Shown here piece after piece: positions 7,110-14,439 of a DNA stretch of 15,851 bases. The stretch covers positions 1-15,851 of the forward strand of contig JAFGJA010000304.1 of NCBI GenBank assembly GCA_016929355.1. The letters run 5' to 3'. The notes under the pieces are model-generated. The model was not told where the DNA came from. It saw only the letters and a program-made list of their open reading frames with translations, and searched no databases. This stretch comes from Anaerolineae bacterium (GTDB taxonomy: Bacteria; Chloroflexota; Anaerolineae; Aggregatilineales; Aggregatilineaceae). Position numbers and translations under genes: made by a program. Position 1 is the first letter of the stretch; each line of letters opens with the position of its first letter.

Positions 7110-8339
7110 GTGTCTAAACGAATCTGGATCATGCTAGCAGTGGCGTTGGTGTCGGTGCTGGCGTTGAATGCCTGTGGGAGTGGCGATCTGGCAGAAGATT
7201 TAACGCCGATTCCCACGCTGCCACCCGGCGAAGTACCAACCCTGGTTGAGCCTGTCGAAAGCAGCGCCCCTGTCGCCGCCGAGAGTGACAGTTTGAGCGA
7301 GGAAGAACTGGTCGCATTAGGCGAGGAAACATTCGGGACGAACTGCGCCTTCTGTCATGGGACCGAGAATGGGGCTGGCCCGGCATTCCCCGGTATGGCA
7401 GCGCGCGCCACCGAACAGGTTGAGGGGCAATCCGCCGCCGATTACATCCACGAATCGATTGTTGATCCTGGCGCGTATGTTGTCGAAGGCTTTGGGGCCA
7501 TGCCACCCGTGGCCGGTCAACTCAGCGACACCGAAATTGCAGGGCTGGTCGCCTACATCCTCGCCCAATCAGGCGATGGCGAAATGGCGGCAGAGATCGA
7601 AGAACCGGAGCCTGCCGAGGAACCCACTGAAGAACCAACGGCTTCACCCGAACCCACCGCAGAGCCGAAACCGACTGAGGAACCAAAACCCGCCACAGAA
7701 ATAGAAATTGACCTGGAACTGGGGGCAACACTGTTTGCGAGCAACTGCGCGGCGTGTCATGGCGCGACAGATGGCCCTGGCCCGGCGCTCACGGGCATGG
7801 CAACCCGCGCGGCAGAGCAGGTAGAAGGCCAATCGGCGGAGGACTATGTGTATGAGTCCATTGTTGATCCGAGCGCCCATGTGGTGGAAGGTTACAGCAA
7901 CATCATGCCTAAAGCCTATGGCAGCCAGTTTAGCGAGAGCGAATTAGCGAGTATTGCGGGCTACATCCTGACAGAAACCAGCGACAACATGAGCGCTGAA
8001 ACGGCTCCCGCAGAAACCGAATCAGATACGGATACAGAAGCTGATACGGAAGAAACCGCCGTCGAGGGTAATCCCGAAGCAGGCGAGCAAGTCTTTCAGG
8101 CGAATTGCGCGGCCTGTCACGGGGCAGAAGATGGCCCTGGTCCAGCGCTTACGGGTATGGGAGAACGCGCCGCCGAACGGGTCGAAGATCAATCGGCAGA
8201 AGAGTATTTGCATGAGGCCATTGTTGATCCGAGTGCCTATGTCGTCAAGGGATTTGGCGACATTATGTCCCAAGCCTACGCCGATCAATTCTCAGAGAGT
8301 GACATCCTCAATCTCATTGCGTATCTCCTGACGCAATAG
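7110..8339 (+). CDS. Triheme cytochrome c lipoprotein with three tandem cytochrome domains
   Basis: This 409-residue protein starts with a lipoprotein signal peptide ending LNAC (Cys22), then carries three class I cytochrome c domains of about 87 residues: haem sites CAFCH (79), CAACH (213) and CAACH (333). Likely Met ligands are Met131 (MPP), Met266 (MPK) and Met386 (MSQ). Long acidic Pro/Glu/Thr linkers separate them (about 156-200 and 289-322). Domains 2 and 3 are closest to each other, even at DNA level, which points to internal duplication. A GTG start at 7110 is preferred to the in-frame ATG at 7098, because the GGAGGA that would serve as ribosome site (7100-7105) overlaps that ATG. The gene ends the act operon. 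It may carry electrons from ACIII to a terminal oxidase; this role is inferred from position. Confidence 0.85.
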   Translation: MSKRIWIMLAVALVSVLALNACGSGDLAEDLTPIPTLPPGEVPTLVEPVESSAPVAAESDSLSEEELVALGEETFGTNCAFCHGTENGAGPAFPGMAARATEQVEGQSAADYIHESIVDPGAYVVEGFGAMPPVAGQLSDTEIAGLVAYILAQSGDGEMAAEIEEPEPAEEPTEEPTASPEPTAEPKPTEEPKPATEIEIDLELGATLFASNCAACHGATDGPGPALTGMATRAAEQVEGQSAEDYVYESIVDPSAHVVEGYSNIMPKAYGSQFSESELASIAGYILTETSDNMSAETAPAETESDTDTEADTEETAVEGNPEAGEQVFQANCAACHGAEDGPGPALTGMGERAAERVEDQSAEEYLHEAIVDPSAYVVKGFGDIMSQAYADQFSESDILNLIAYLLTQ

Positions 8340-8362
8340 CGGCTTCTGTTTATTTCACGTTT

Positions 8363-8410
8363 ACCGGCGGGGCGATGTTCGAAGCGGGCATCGCCCCGGT
8401 TATTTTTATT
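8363..8410 (+). terminator. Intrinsic terminator at the end of the act operon
   Basis: The stem GGGGCGATG (8369-8377) pairs perfectly with CATCGCCCC (8389-8397) around an 11-base loop. ACC/GGT can lengthen it across a bulge. The T-rich tail TATTTTTATT (8401-8410) follows at once. It lies 24 bases after the stop of the triheme cytochrome gene, so it marks the operon end and separates it from the stalk-protein gene. Confidence 0.85.
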
Positions 8411-8434
8411 AACTGGTTTGTTGGGCTAGCTCGT

Positions 8435-8471
8435 GGTAGGATCATGCCCAGATTAGTGATCGTATCCTGCC
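8435..8471. repeat. Imperfect inverted repeat upstream of the SH3-stalk gene
   Basis: GGTAGGAT (8435-8442) and ATCCTGCC (8464-8471) are complementary at seven of eight positions, with a 21-base centre. CTCG/CGAG further out (8430-8433 and 8477-8480) adds possible pairing. It sits between the act terminator and the start at 8488, where a promoter for the stalk gene is expected. It could be an operator or a leader hairpin. I did not find a convincing -35/-10 pair there. Confidence 0.35.
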
Positions 8472-8487
8472 GTGATCGAGAAAAACT

Positions 8488-10401
8488 ATGTCCCGGAATC
8501 ACCGCCATTTGTTCCTAGTCGGATTTCTGATCGCGCTGATCATGTTTGTGACATTCAACAGCGCCTTTAGCCATCTGATCAGGGCGCAAGGAAATCCCAC
8601 CGCCACGCCGAATATCAATTGGGTGAGCGAACCACTCGGTATTGTGGTGCGCAGTGGTCCCGGCTTCAATTACGATCAGATCGGCCAACTGCCAATCGGC
8701 ACATGGGTGCAGCCGTTAGCGCGCAATGGGACCGGTGATTGGATTCTGATCAGTTATCTCACCACTGACGGATGGGTTGCGTTCGGTGGCGTGAGTTGGC
8801 GGCAAAATGTGTCCGCGCTCCCAGTCATTGAGGATGCCGAACCCACCCCAATCAGCCCTCCGCTCAACTACCATACGCCCAGTGGCCCCACGCGCACCCC
8901 TAATGCGAATTGGGTCGATGTGGGCGGGGATGGCGCTTATGTCCGCTCAGGGCCGGGGCGGGGGTATGTGCCGGTAGGATTGCTTTTTACCGGAGATGTG
9001 GTTGATCCAGTAGGGCGAGATACAGCGTTCGATTGGGTATTAATTCGCCTGGGCGATGGTTACGGCTGGGTCCGTTACGATCTGGTTGTGTGGACCGAAG
9101 ATATTGAATCGTTGACTATTGTTGATGTGCCAAATCTGACCCCGGATTTTACCGAAGTGCCGATCCTGCCGACGAACACCGCCACCGCGACAGCCACCAT
9201 CCCGCCGACACAAACACACACGCCCACGCCAAGTGATACGCCGACACACACATCGACCTCAACCGCAACAGCGACAAAAACACCAACCAACACGGCAACA
9301 TACACACCAACCGCAACACACACGCCAACACTAACAACGACTTATACGAACACGCCTGCACCAACAGTCACTGCGACGGATACGACTACACCTACATACA
9401 CGCCGACCAACACATACACGGCAACGCTCACACCTTCGCCCACCGATACCGCAACAGTCACACACACATCAACCGCGACACACACGCCAAGCGCTACTTA
9501 TACGGATACACCCGAACCAACGGCGACGCATACAGCAACATCCAGTAATACGCCCACTGCGATCCCAACGACGACAGATGTACCAACCGACGAACCAGCC
9601 CCGGTCATTGTGTTACCAACGGCGACGCTGACCCATACGACTACCTATACTGCCACACCCAGCACAACGCCAACAGCGACGGCAACCCCAACAGCGACGG
9701 ATACGGATACGCCTACACACACGCCAACGCACACGCCGACCAATACACCAACCGCCACGGATACGGATACGCCCGAACCAACGGCGACCCACACAGCGAC
9801 TTACACAGCAACCCATACGCCTTCACTCACACCAACCCATACGGCAACGGTAACACATACCACAACCGCCACACACACGGCGACAGTAACGCCAACACCA
9901 TCACCCACCAGCACACAGACATCGACTCCGACGCCATTAGCAATCGCAGGCGCAGAAACGGGTGATAATAGCGGTGTGAGTGATGATATAGAAACAGATA
10001 ATGCAGGCAATGTCTCGCTTTGGACAGTCTTAGTCATCGGAGCCGGGCTTGGCCTGATAATGTTATATGTCGCCATCTATGTGGTAAACGCTGCCAATTT
10101 AGATCGCTATCACGATGGATTTGTGCTTAACGTGTGCCCGGTCTGTGTTGAGGGAAACCTATCGATTGAAGAGCGCAAATACCGGCAGTTCGGTATTCCG
10201 CGTGTACGGCGTGTGGTACGCTGCGATCACTGCCGCTCTGTGCTGCGTCAGGTTAGCGTGAAGCGCTGGCGGTATGCCGTGGATAACCTGGAAAACTCTG
10301 ATCTGTACGATAAATATAACAATCAGGTCTTGACCGAAGACGAACTGATCGACATTCTGGGCACGCCACCACAGTATATCGAAGATGACAACATGCTGTA
10401 G
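8488..10401 (+). CDS. Surface protein with two SH3-like domains, Thr/Pro stalk, one membrane helix and cytoplasmic zinc-ribbon-like domain
   Basis: The 637-residue protein begins with a hydrophobic export segment (about 8-30, then AQG). Two bacterial SH3-like domains follow (about 43-113 and 140-213), each with the NW-V...VRSGPG and GWV pattern. Next is a low-complexity stalk of Thr, Pro, Ala and a few Asp/Glu residues (about 228-486), likely extended and possibly O-glycosylated. One membrane helix (about 511-534) follows, then a cytoplasmic tail of about 100 residues with CPVC (550-553) and CDHC (579-582), a possible zinc-ribbon. SH3-like domains often bind cell-wall or polysaccharide material, so it may link the envelope to the cytoplasm; no function is known for this combination to me. 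The ribosome site is weak (GAGAAAAACT before ATG). The gene is monocistronic: terminators lie on both sides. The stalk's base composition is unlike its neighbours. Confidence 0.8.
   Translation: MSRNHRHLFLVGFLIALIMFVTFNSAFSHLIRAQGNPTATPNINWVSEPLGIVVRSGPGFNYDQIGQLPIGTWVQPLARNGTGDWILISYLTTDGWVAFGGVSWRQNVSALPVIEDAEPTPISPPLNYHTPSGPTRTPNANWVDVGGDGAYVRSGPGRGYVPVGLLFTGDVVDPVGRDTAFDWVLIRLGDGYGWVRYDLVVWTEDIESLTIVDVPNLTPDFTEVPILPTNTATATATIPPTQTHTPTPSDTPTHTSTSTATATKTPTNTATYTPTATHTPTLTTTYTNTPAPTVTATDTTTPTYTPTNTYTATLTPSPTDTATVTHTSTATHTPSATYTDTPEPTATHTATSSNTPTAIPTTTDVPTDEPAPVIVLPTATLTHTTTYTATPSTTPTATATPTATDTDTPTHTPTHTPTNTPTATDTDTPEPTATHTATYTATHTPSLTPTHTATVTHTTTATHTATVTPTPSPTSTQTSTPTPLAIAGAETGDNSGVSDDIETDNAGNVSLWTVLVIGAGLGLIMLYVAIYVVNAANLDRYHDGFVLNVCPVCVEGNLSIEERKYRQFGIPRVRRVVRCDHCRSVLRQVSVKRWRYAVDNLENSDLYDKYNNQVLTEDELIDILGTPPQYIEDDNML
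9172..9945 (+). repeat. Low-complexity A/C-rich degenerate repeat encoding the Thr/Pro stalk
   Basis: The region is built from ACA/ACG/ACC Thr codons alternating with Pro, Ala, Asp and His codons, giving recurring units such as ACACACGCCAACG and GCGACGGATACGG. Unit lengths vary, so it is a drifted internal repeat, not an array with fixed spacers. A stretch around TATDTDTP recurs at about residues 402-409 and 422-429. Antisense reading frames through it are a by-product of this composition. Confidence 0.75.
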
Positions 10402-10430
10402 CGAATCGGCTACGTTGACCAAACATACAA

Positions 10431-10466
10431 CGGGGCGTATGGTGGTTTTATGCATCATACGCCCCG
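10431..10466. terminator. Hairpin between convergent genes, probable shared terminator
   Basis: CGGGGCGTATG (10431-10441) pairs perfectly over 11 bases with CATACGCCCCG (10456-10466). It lies between the end of the stalk gene (10401) and the end of the minus-strand flavoprotein gene (10509). On the plus strand the tail is only moderately T-rich (ACAAATTCTAATT). On the minus strand it reads TTGTATGTTT, a better U-tract. It is best read as a bidirectional terminator, stronger for the minus-strand operon. Confidence 0.65.
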
Positions 10467-10508
10467 ACAAATTCTAATTGCCAGAGAAAAGCTTAGTCAC
10501 ACCACACT

Positions 10509-11435
10509 TCATTCACACTGAAACTCAGCCCCACCCAACCCCAACAGGTAATCAAACGCGGTTAAAGCCGCTTTTTCGCCATCGCCCAAGCCCATCAAAA
10601 CCTGGAACGTCATAGCGTTCGTGACATCACCCGCCGCAAAAAAGCCCGGCAAACTGGTACGATTGCGCTCATCCACTTTAATGAACCCGCATTCATCCAC
10701 ATCAACCAGATCGAGAACCAGATCAGAATAGGGGATTAATTGCTTCTCGATAAACACAACATCCGTCGCAATCTCTTGGTGACGCCCCTCTTGCACGATC
10801 ACCACACTCCGCGCGTAATTATCGCCCTTGACTTCGATCACTTTGGAGTGGCGCTTGACCACAACATTGTCGGCAGACAACACATTCTGCCCAACAACCG
10901 TATCCAGATCGCCATCCGACTCGGCAATGAGAATCACCTGGGTGGCAATGCGCGATAATTCGGCAACGGCACGCAAAGCCAGCATTTCATCCCCAACGAC
11001 AACCGCATTGCGATCCACCATCAACGGCGCATACGTCATGGCGCTGTAGCATAATCCGCGCAGTTCGAATTCATCTTCGCCGGGGACACCTAACCGTTGC
11101 CCATACGCCCCGGTTGCAAAAATGATCGTCTGCGTGTTATACGTCTGCCCCTCCGCAACTAAGACACAAAATGTCCCATCATCACGGCGTTCGATGCCAT
11201 TCACCTCGGCGCGTACACGCATAAAATCCAGGTAATCCAATTGGGTGCGAAAACGCTGAATCGTTTCGTCACCCACCGCAACCTGATAATCCTCGACCCA
11301 GGGCAGTTTCAACTGGCGTTTTGTGCGTCCGCCTAAACCTTTTGAAATAAATAACGCATCCATTCGTTTACGGACCGCATAGGCTGATGCTGCCAAGCCC
11401 GCCGGACCACCGCCAATAATAATAACTTCATGCAT
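10509..11435 (-). CDS. Thioredoxin-reductase-like FAD flavoprotein lacking the redox CxxC
   Basis: This 308-residue two-domain flavoprotein has the length and fold pattern of low-molecular-weight thioredoxin reductase: GGGPAGLAA (8-16) for FAD, ATGA (107-110), and FFAAGDV (265-271) near the end. The place where thioredoxin reductase has CATC followed by DG instead reads SAMT (131-134), so both redox cysteines are gone. The second nucleotide site is also degenerate: VVVGDEMLAL (146-154) replaces a GxGxxA loop, and the HRR motif that holds the NADPH 2'-phosphate is absent (ILIAESDGD). It is therefore unlikely to reduce thioredoxin. It could pass electrons to ferredoxin, use NADH, or have a regulatory or other redox role. 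It is also shorter than typical TrxR-like ferredoxin-NADP reductases. The start is preceded by AAGGAG. The malic enzyme gene lies 120 bases upstream on the same strand, so co-transcription is possible. Confidence 0.82.
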   Translation of the reverse strand: MHEVIIIGGGPAGLAASAYAVRKRMDALFISKGLGGRTKRQLKLPWVEDYQVAVGDETIQRFRTQLDYLDFMRVRAEVNGIERRDDGTFCVLVAEGQTYNTQTIIFATGAYGQRLGVPGEDEFELRGLCYSAMTYAPLMVDRNAVVVGDEMLALRAVAELSRIATQVILIAESDGDLDTVVGQNVLSADNVVVKRHSKVIEVKGDNYARSVVIVQEGRHQEIATDVVFIEKQLIPYSDLVLDLVDVDECGFIKVDERNRTSLPGFFAAGDVTNAMTFQVLMGLGDGEKAALTAFDYLLGLGGAEFQCE

Positions 11436-11555
11436 GATTTAGTCTCCTTACTCATTCCCCGCATCACATGCTTCAGGAATGAAACCTGCGTATCTCAAAA
11501 TAATAGTCATGTTGCGCGCACCTCAGATCATACGACCTGCGCGACGCCTTGCCGC

Positions 11556-12932
11556 TTATGCTTCCCCCCCGTCCTCGGCTTCGGGGGCTTCAGGAATAAA
11601 TCCCTCGCGCATCAGCATATGGGTCATATCGCGTGACACACGAATCATCTTGGCCGCAAATTCGTATTCTTCATCGTATTCTACCGCCACCCGCGCGACA
11701 CCTTGTTCCTGTGCTTTCATCGCCACTGCCGCCGCCTGACGCGGGAAGATGTCCCAATCATCCATCGTCGGCAGAATGTGTTCTGGCCCTAAGCCCTGTT
11801 CTTCGACCATGCCAGCTAACGTTTCCGACGCCACAATCGCCATCTCATCGGTGATTGTTAGCGCGCGCACATCCAATGCGCCGCGAAAAATGCCGGGGAA
11901 GACCAGGGAATTGTTCACTTGATTCGGGAAATCGGAACGCCCAGTAGCCATCACCGCCACGCCTGCTTCCTTCGCTTCCCAGGGCCAGATTTCGGGGATC
12001 GGATTGGCCCCAGAAATCACAATCGAATCTTTCGCCATCGTCTTTACCCACTCTGGCAAAATGGTGCCTGGTCCCGGCTTTGAAAACCCGATCACAGCAT
12101 CCGCACCACGCATTGCCACATCAATACCTCCTTCGAGTTCTTCGGGATTGGTAACGCTGCATAGATGCCACTGCTGCACGAATTCCGCCCGGCGCAGGTA
12201 AATATCGCGGCGATATTTGCCCAGCGTGCCATTCACATCCACCGCAATGCAGTTAGCCGGATCAACACCGTAGCTGAACAGCAACCGCGAACATGCCACA
12301 TTAGCGGCTCCGGCTCCCACAAACGCGATGCGCATGTCTTTGAGTTCCTTGCCAACCACTTTCGAAGCGTTGATCATAGCGGCGAGAACAACGGCGGCAG
12401 TCCCCTGTTGGTCATCGTGCCAGACGGGGATTTCGGCTTGCTCACGCAAGGTATCCAGAATACGGAAACACTTCGGTTGTGAAATGTCTTCCAGATTCAC
12501 ACCGCCTAAACCCGGTTGCAGCGCCAGCACCATTTCGATAATCTTATCCGGGTCTTTGGTATCCAGCATAATGGGAAACGCATCAATCCCACCCAGGTAT
12601 TTATAGAGCAATGCCTTCCCTTCCATCACCGGCAAGCCCGCTTTAGGACCAATATTGCCCAAACCCAAAACGCGCGTCCCATCCGAGATCACGGCAATGG
12701 TATTCCACTTACTGGTGAGTTCATACACTAAGCTGGGGTCTTGCTGAATCTGGCGGCAGGGTTCGGCTACACCGGGTGTATACCAATAGGCAAAATCTTG
12801 AAAATCGCGTACTCGACAGCGCAAGGCCGTTTGCGTCTTACCTCCATAGAAGCGGTGCAGACGCATCGACTCGGCAGCCGGTTTTTTGGCTTTTTCGAGC
12901 AATTCCTCTTTAGTGATTTTTGTATTAACCAT
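11556..12932 (-). CDS. Malic enzyme (oxaloacetate-decarboxylating malate dehydrogenase, probably NAD-linked)
   Basis: This 458-residue cytoplasmic enzyme converts malate to pyruvate and CO2 with reduction of NAD(P). All core motifs are present: YTPGVAEPC with the catalytic Tyr51, VLGLGNIGPKAGLPVMEGKA with catalytic Lys106, metal-binding Glu148-Asp149 (LEDISQPKCF) and HDDQQGTA (172-179), the Rossmann loop GAGAAN (206-211), and GRSDFPNQVNNSLVFPGIFRG (331-351). An Asp (Asp232) after the second beta strand of the NAD domain suggests NAD over NADP; this is inferred. The length is typical of the short bacterial/archaeal class, with a slightly extended acidic C-terminus. It is not the large class fused to phosphotransacetylase. 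The start has GGAG at good spacing. The gene is divergent from the murein-salvage operon. Confidence 0.95.
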   Translation of the reverse strand: MVNTKITKEELLEKAKKPAAESMRLHRFYGGKTQTALRCRVRDFQDFAYWYTPGVAEPCRQIQQDPSLVYELTSKWNTIAVISDGTRVLGLGNIGPKAGLPVMEGKALLYKYLGGIDAFPIMLDTKDPDKIIEMVLALQPGLGGVNLEDISQPKCFRILDTLREQAEIPVWHDDQQGTAAVVLAAMINASKVVGKELKDMRIAFVGAGAANVACSRLLFSYGVDPANCIAVDVNGTLGKYRRDIYLRRAEFVQQWHLCSVTNPEELEGGIDVAMRGADAVIGFSKPGPGTILPEWVKTMAKDSIVISGANPIPEIWPWEAKEAGVAVMATGRSDFPNQVNNSLVFPGIFRGALDVRALTITDEMAIVASETLAGMVEEQGLGPEHILPTMDDWDIFPRQAAAVAMKAQEQGVARVAVEYDEEYEFAAKMIRVSRDMTHMLMREGFIPEAPEAEDGGEA

Positions 12933-13011
12933 TTTTACTCCTCAAAAATTTTTGGTGAAATATATGAAGGTAAATAGAATAAATACTACCCTATACATTT
13001 TGTTATTTTTC

Positions 13012-13017
13012 ATTATA
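13012..13017 (-). promoter_or_regulatory. Candidate -10 box for the malic enzyme gene
   Basis: Read on the minus strand this is a perfect TATAAT within an AT-rich leader, about 80 bases before the malic enzyme start. No convincing -35 box stands at 16-18 bases; the nearest TTGTCA (13048-13053) is 30 bases away. It is therefore only a weak candidate. Confidence 0.3.
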
Positions 13018-13098
13018 GGACACTTTTAGGATCAGCGCGGTGGCATGTGACAAATGACACTGTTTAGCGCATCTGGTTTGCGCGTTCACAGGCGGCAA

Positions 13099-13126
13099 TT
13101 GATTGACTTTTCCCTCAAGGTATGTT
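13099..13126 (+). promoter_or_regulatory. Candidate promoter of the murein-salvage operon
   Basis: TTGATT (13099-13104) and TATGTT (13121-13126) are separated by 16 bases, each with four matches to consensus. The pair lies about 58 bases upstream of the NlpC/P60 start, and the inverted repeat at 13134-13153 would fall at the start of the transcript. Confidence 0.3.
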
Positions 13127-13133
13127 CCAATAA

Positions 13134-13153
13134 AGAGTGGACTATACCACTCT
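13134..13153. repeat. Perfect 7-base inverted repeat before the NlpC/P60 gene
   Basis: AGAGTGG (13134-13140) and CCACTCT (13147-13153) surround the 6-base centre ACTATA. The position, just after a candidate promoter and 31 bases before the start codon, suits an operator for a regulator of the salvage operon or a leader hairpin. No T-tract follows, so it is not a terminator. Confidence 0.45.
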
Positions 13154-13183
13154 ATGCCACAAGGCAGGTAAAGGATAAGCACA

Positions 13184-14407
13184 ATGATACAGGTTCCGCC
13201 TAATGTCACCTGGGCGATGCTGCACCCGGAGTTCTGGCTAGATCGTGTATCTGCGCCAGACTCCGTACTGCTGGACTCCGGCGCAGTTGCAGCGTTCAAT
13301 GCGCGGGTGTATGAGATATTACAAATGCCGCGCGTACTCGATCTACCGGACACGTTCAGTCGAGAGGAAGTACAAGCGCGCGTGCAACAGGCGTTGCTGT
13401 CCAAGCGTCAATACTATGATGTAACCGGCGCGCCCGTTGATTATGACACACTCGAACGTGAAACTTTGGCGGCTATTCCGGCATTGGACTCATTTCCCAT
13501 TCGTTTTGGGTTAACCTCGCAACGCACGGATGTAAGAAGTCTACCCACACATAAACCGCTCACGACTGAACCGTTTCGTTTTCCCTTTGATCGCGCGCAG
13601 GAAACAACGATTGATGTCGGGTGGCCGGTAGCGGTGTTGTTCGATCTGGCTGACTGGTCATTTGGCCTGACGCCGTATTATTGGGGGTGGATACGTCGCG
13701 CCCATATCACTAGCGGCACACGCACGGAGGTCGAAGCCTATACGCAAGCTGAATCATTCGTAGTGACAGTGAATCCACGCTGCGGGCTGATCAACACCCT
13801 GACCGGCGAATTTCTCGCGGCGCAAATGGGCACAATTTTCCCGCTCGCAGGCGAACAAACCGACGTGTACCGGGTGCATTTGCCGGTTCCTGTTCAACCA
13901 AACAGTCCCTTATTTGCTGCTGGATTCGCCCCGAAAATCTTTAACGATTTCCAACCCGGCTATTTGCCCTTCACCATGCGCACCATGATAACGCAAGCCT
14001 TCAAGCTCCTGGGCGAAACGTATGCCTGGGGCGGCTCACGGATGGGGATTTTTGGGCGGGATTGCTCACGCTTCATCCGGGATGTGTATGCCACCATGGG
14101 CGTGCTGCTGCCGCGCAATGGCAACGAGCAACGCCGCGTGTGTACGACCCAAGTCGCATTTACACCGGATATGTCGGATGCAGATCGCAAAGCGGTACTA
14201 TGTGAAAAAGTCACACCCGGCGCGATTCTCGAATTTCCGGGGCATGTGATGCTCTATCTCGGCTGTGTGGATGGCGAACCGTATATCATCCATGACACCA
14301 GCGCGGGAGCCTACAACGAAATTATCGTGTCCGATCTCTCATTGGGTCATGATCGGGAATCCGGTTCGCTGCTGCGGCGGCTCGCTTATGCAGTACTGCC
14401 GCGCTAA
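13184..14407 (+). CDS. NlpC/P60-family endopeptidase with SH3 domains, no signal peptide (probable gamma-D-Glu-DAP peptidase)
   Basis: This 407-residue protein has the architecture of the DVU_0896/YkfC-like murein peptidases: an N-terminal all-helical region (about 1-100), two SH3-like domains (about 103-175 and 180-235) and a C-terminal NlpC/P60 domain (about 262-407). Catalytic residues are visible: YAWGG (280-284), Cys294 in GRDCSRFIRD, His354 in FPGHVMLY, and His370 as the third residue. These enzymes cut between D-Glu and diaminopimelate in murein peptides. There is no signal peptide, so it should act in the cytoplasm on imported fragments, as YkfC does. The start follows AAAGGA with a suitable gap. 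The downstream serine hydrolase begins 32 bases after its stop, consistent with an operon. SH3 boundaries are approximate. Confidence 0.88.
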   Translation: MIQVPPNVTWAMLHPEFWLDRVSAPDSVLLDSGAVAAFNARVYEILQMPRVLDLPDTFSREEVQARVQQALLSKRQYYDVTGAPVDYDTLERETLAAIPALDSFPIRFGLTSQRTDVRSLPTHKPLTTEPFRFPFDRAQETTIDVGWPVAVLFDLADWSFGLTPYYWGWIRRAHITSGTRTEVEAYTQAESFVVTVNPRCGLINTLTGEFLAAQMGTIFPLAGEQTDVYRVHLPVPVQPNSPLFAAGFAPKIFNDFQPGYLPFTMRTMITQAFKLLGETYAWGGSRMGIFGRDCSRFIRDVYATMGVLLPRNGNEQRRVCTTQVAFTPDMSDADRKAVLCEKVTPGAILEFPGHVMLYLGCVDGEPYIIHDTSAGAYNEIIVSDLSLGHDRESGSLLRRLAYAVLPR

Positions 14408-14439
14408 CACAGAAAAATTGATTAAGGAGCAAATTAGCT

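Noticed and set aside
9075..9323. Minus-strand frames rich in Val/Cys/Gly opposite the Thr/Pro stalk
   Set aside because: Antisense of ACN-rich codons automatically yields long open frames of Val/Gly/Cys. There is no signal that they are translated.
9172..9945. Possible CRISPR array or satellite repeat
   Set aside because: Units are variable in length and keep an open reading frame of Thr/Pro/Ala codons. There are no constant repeats or unique spacers, and no cas genes nearby.
11436..11555. Possible hairpin CATTCC/GGAATG between malic enzyme and the flavoprotein gene
   Set aside because: The arms are only six bases with a long loop and no T-tract. It is too weak to call as a terminator or regulatory structure.
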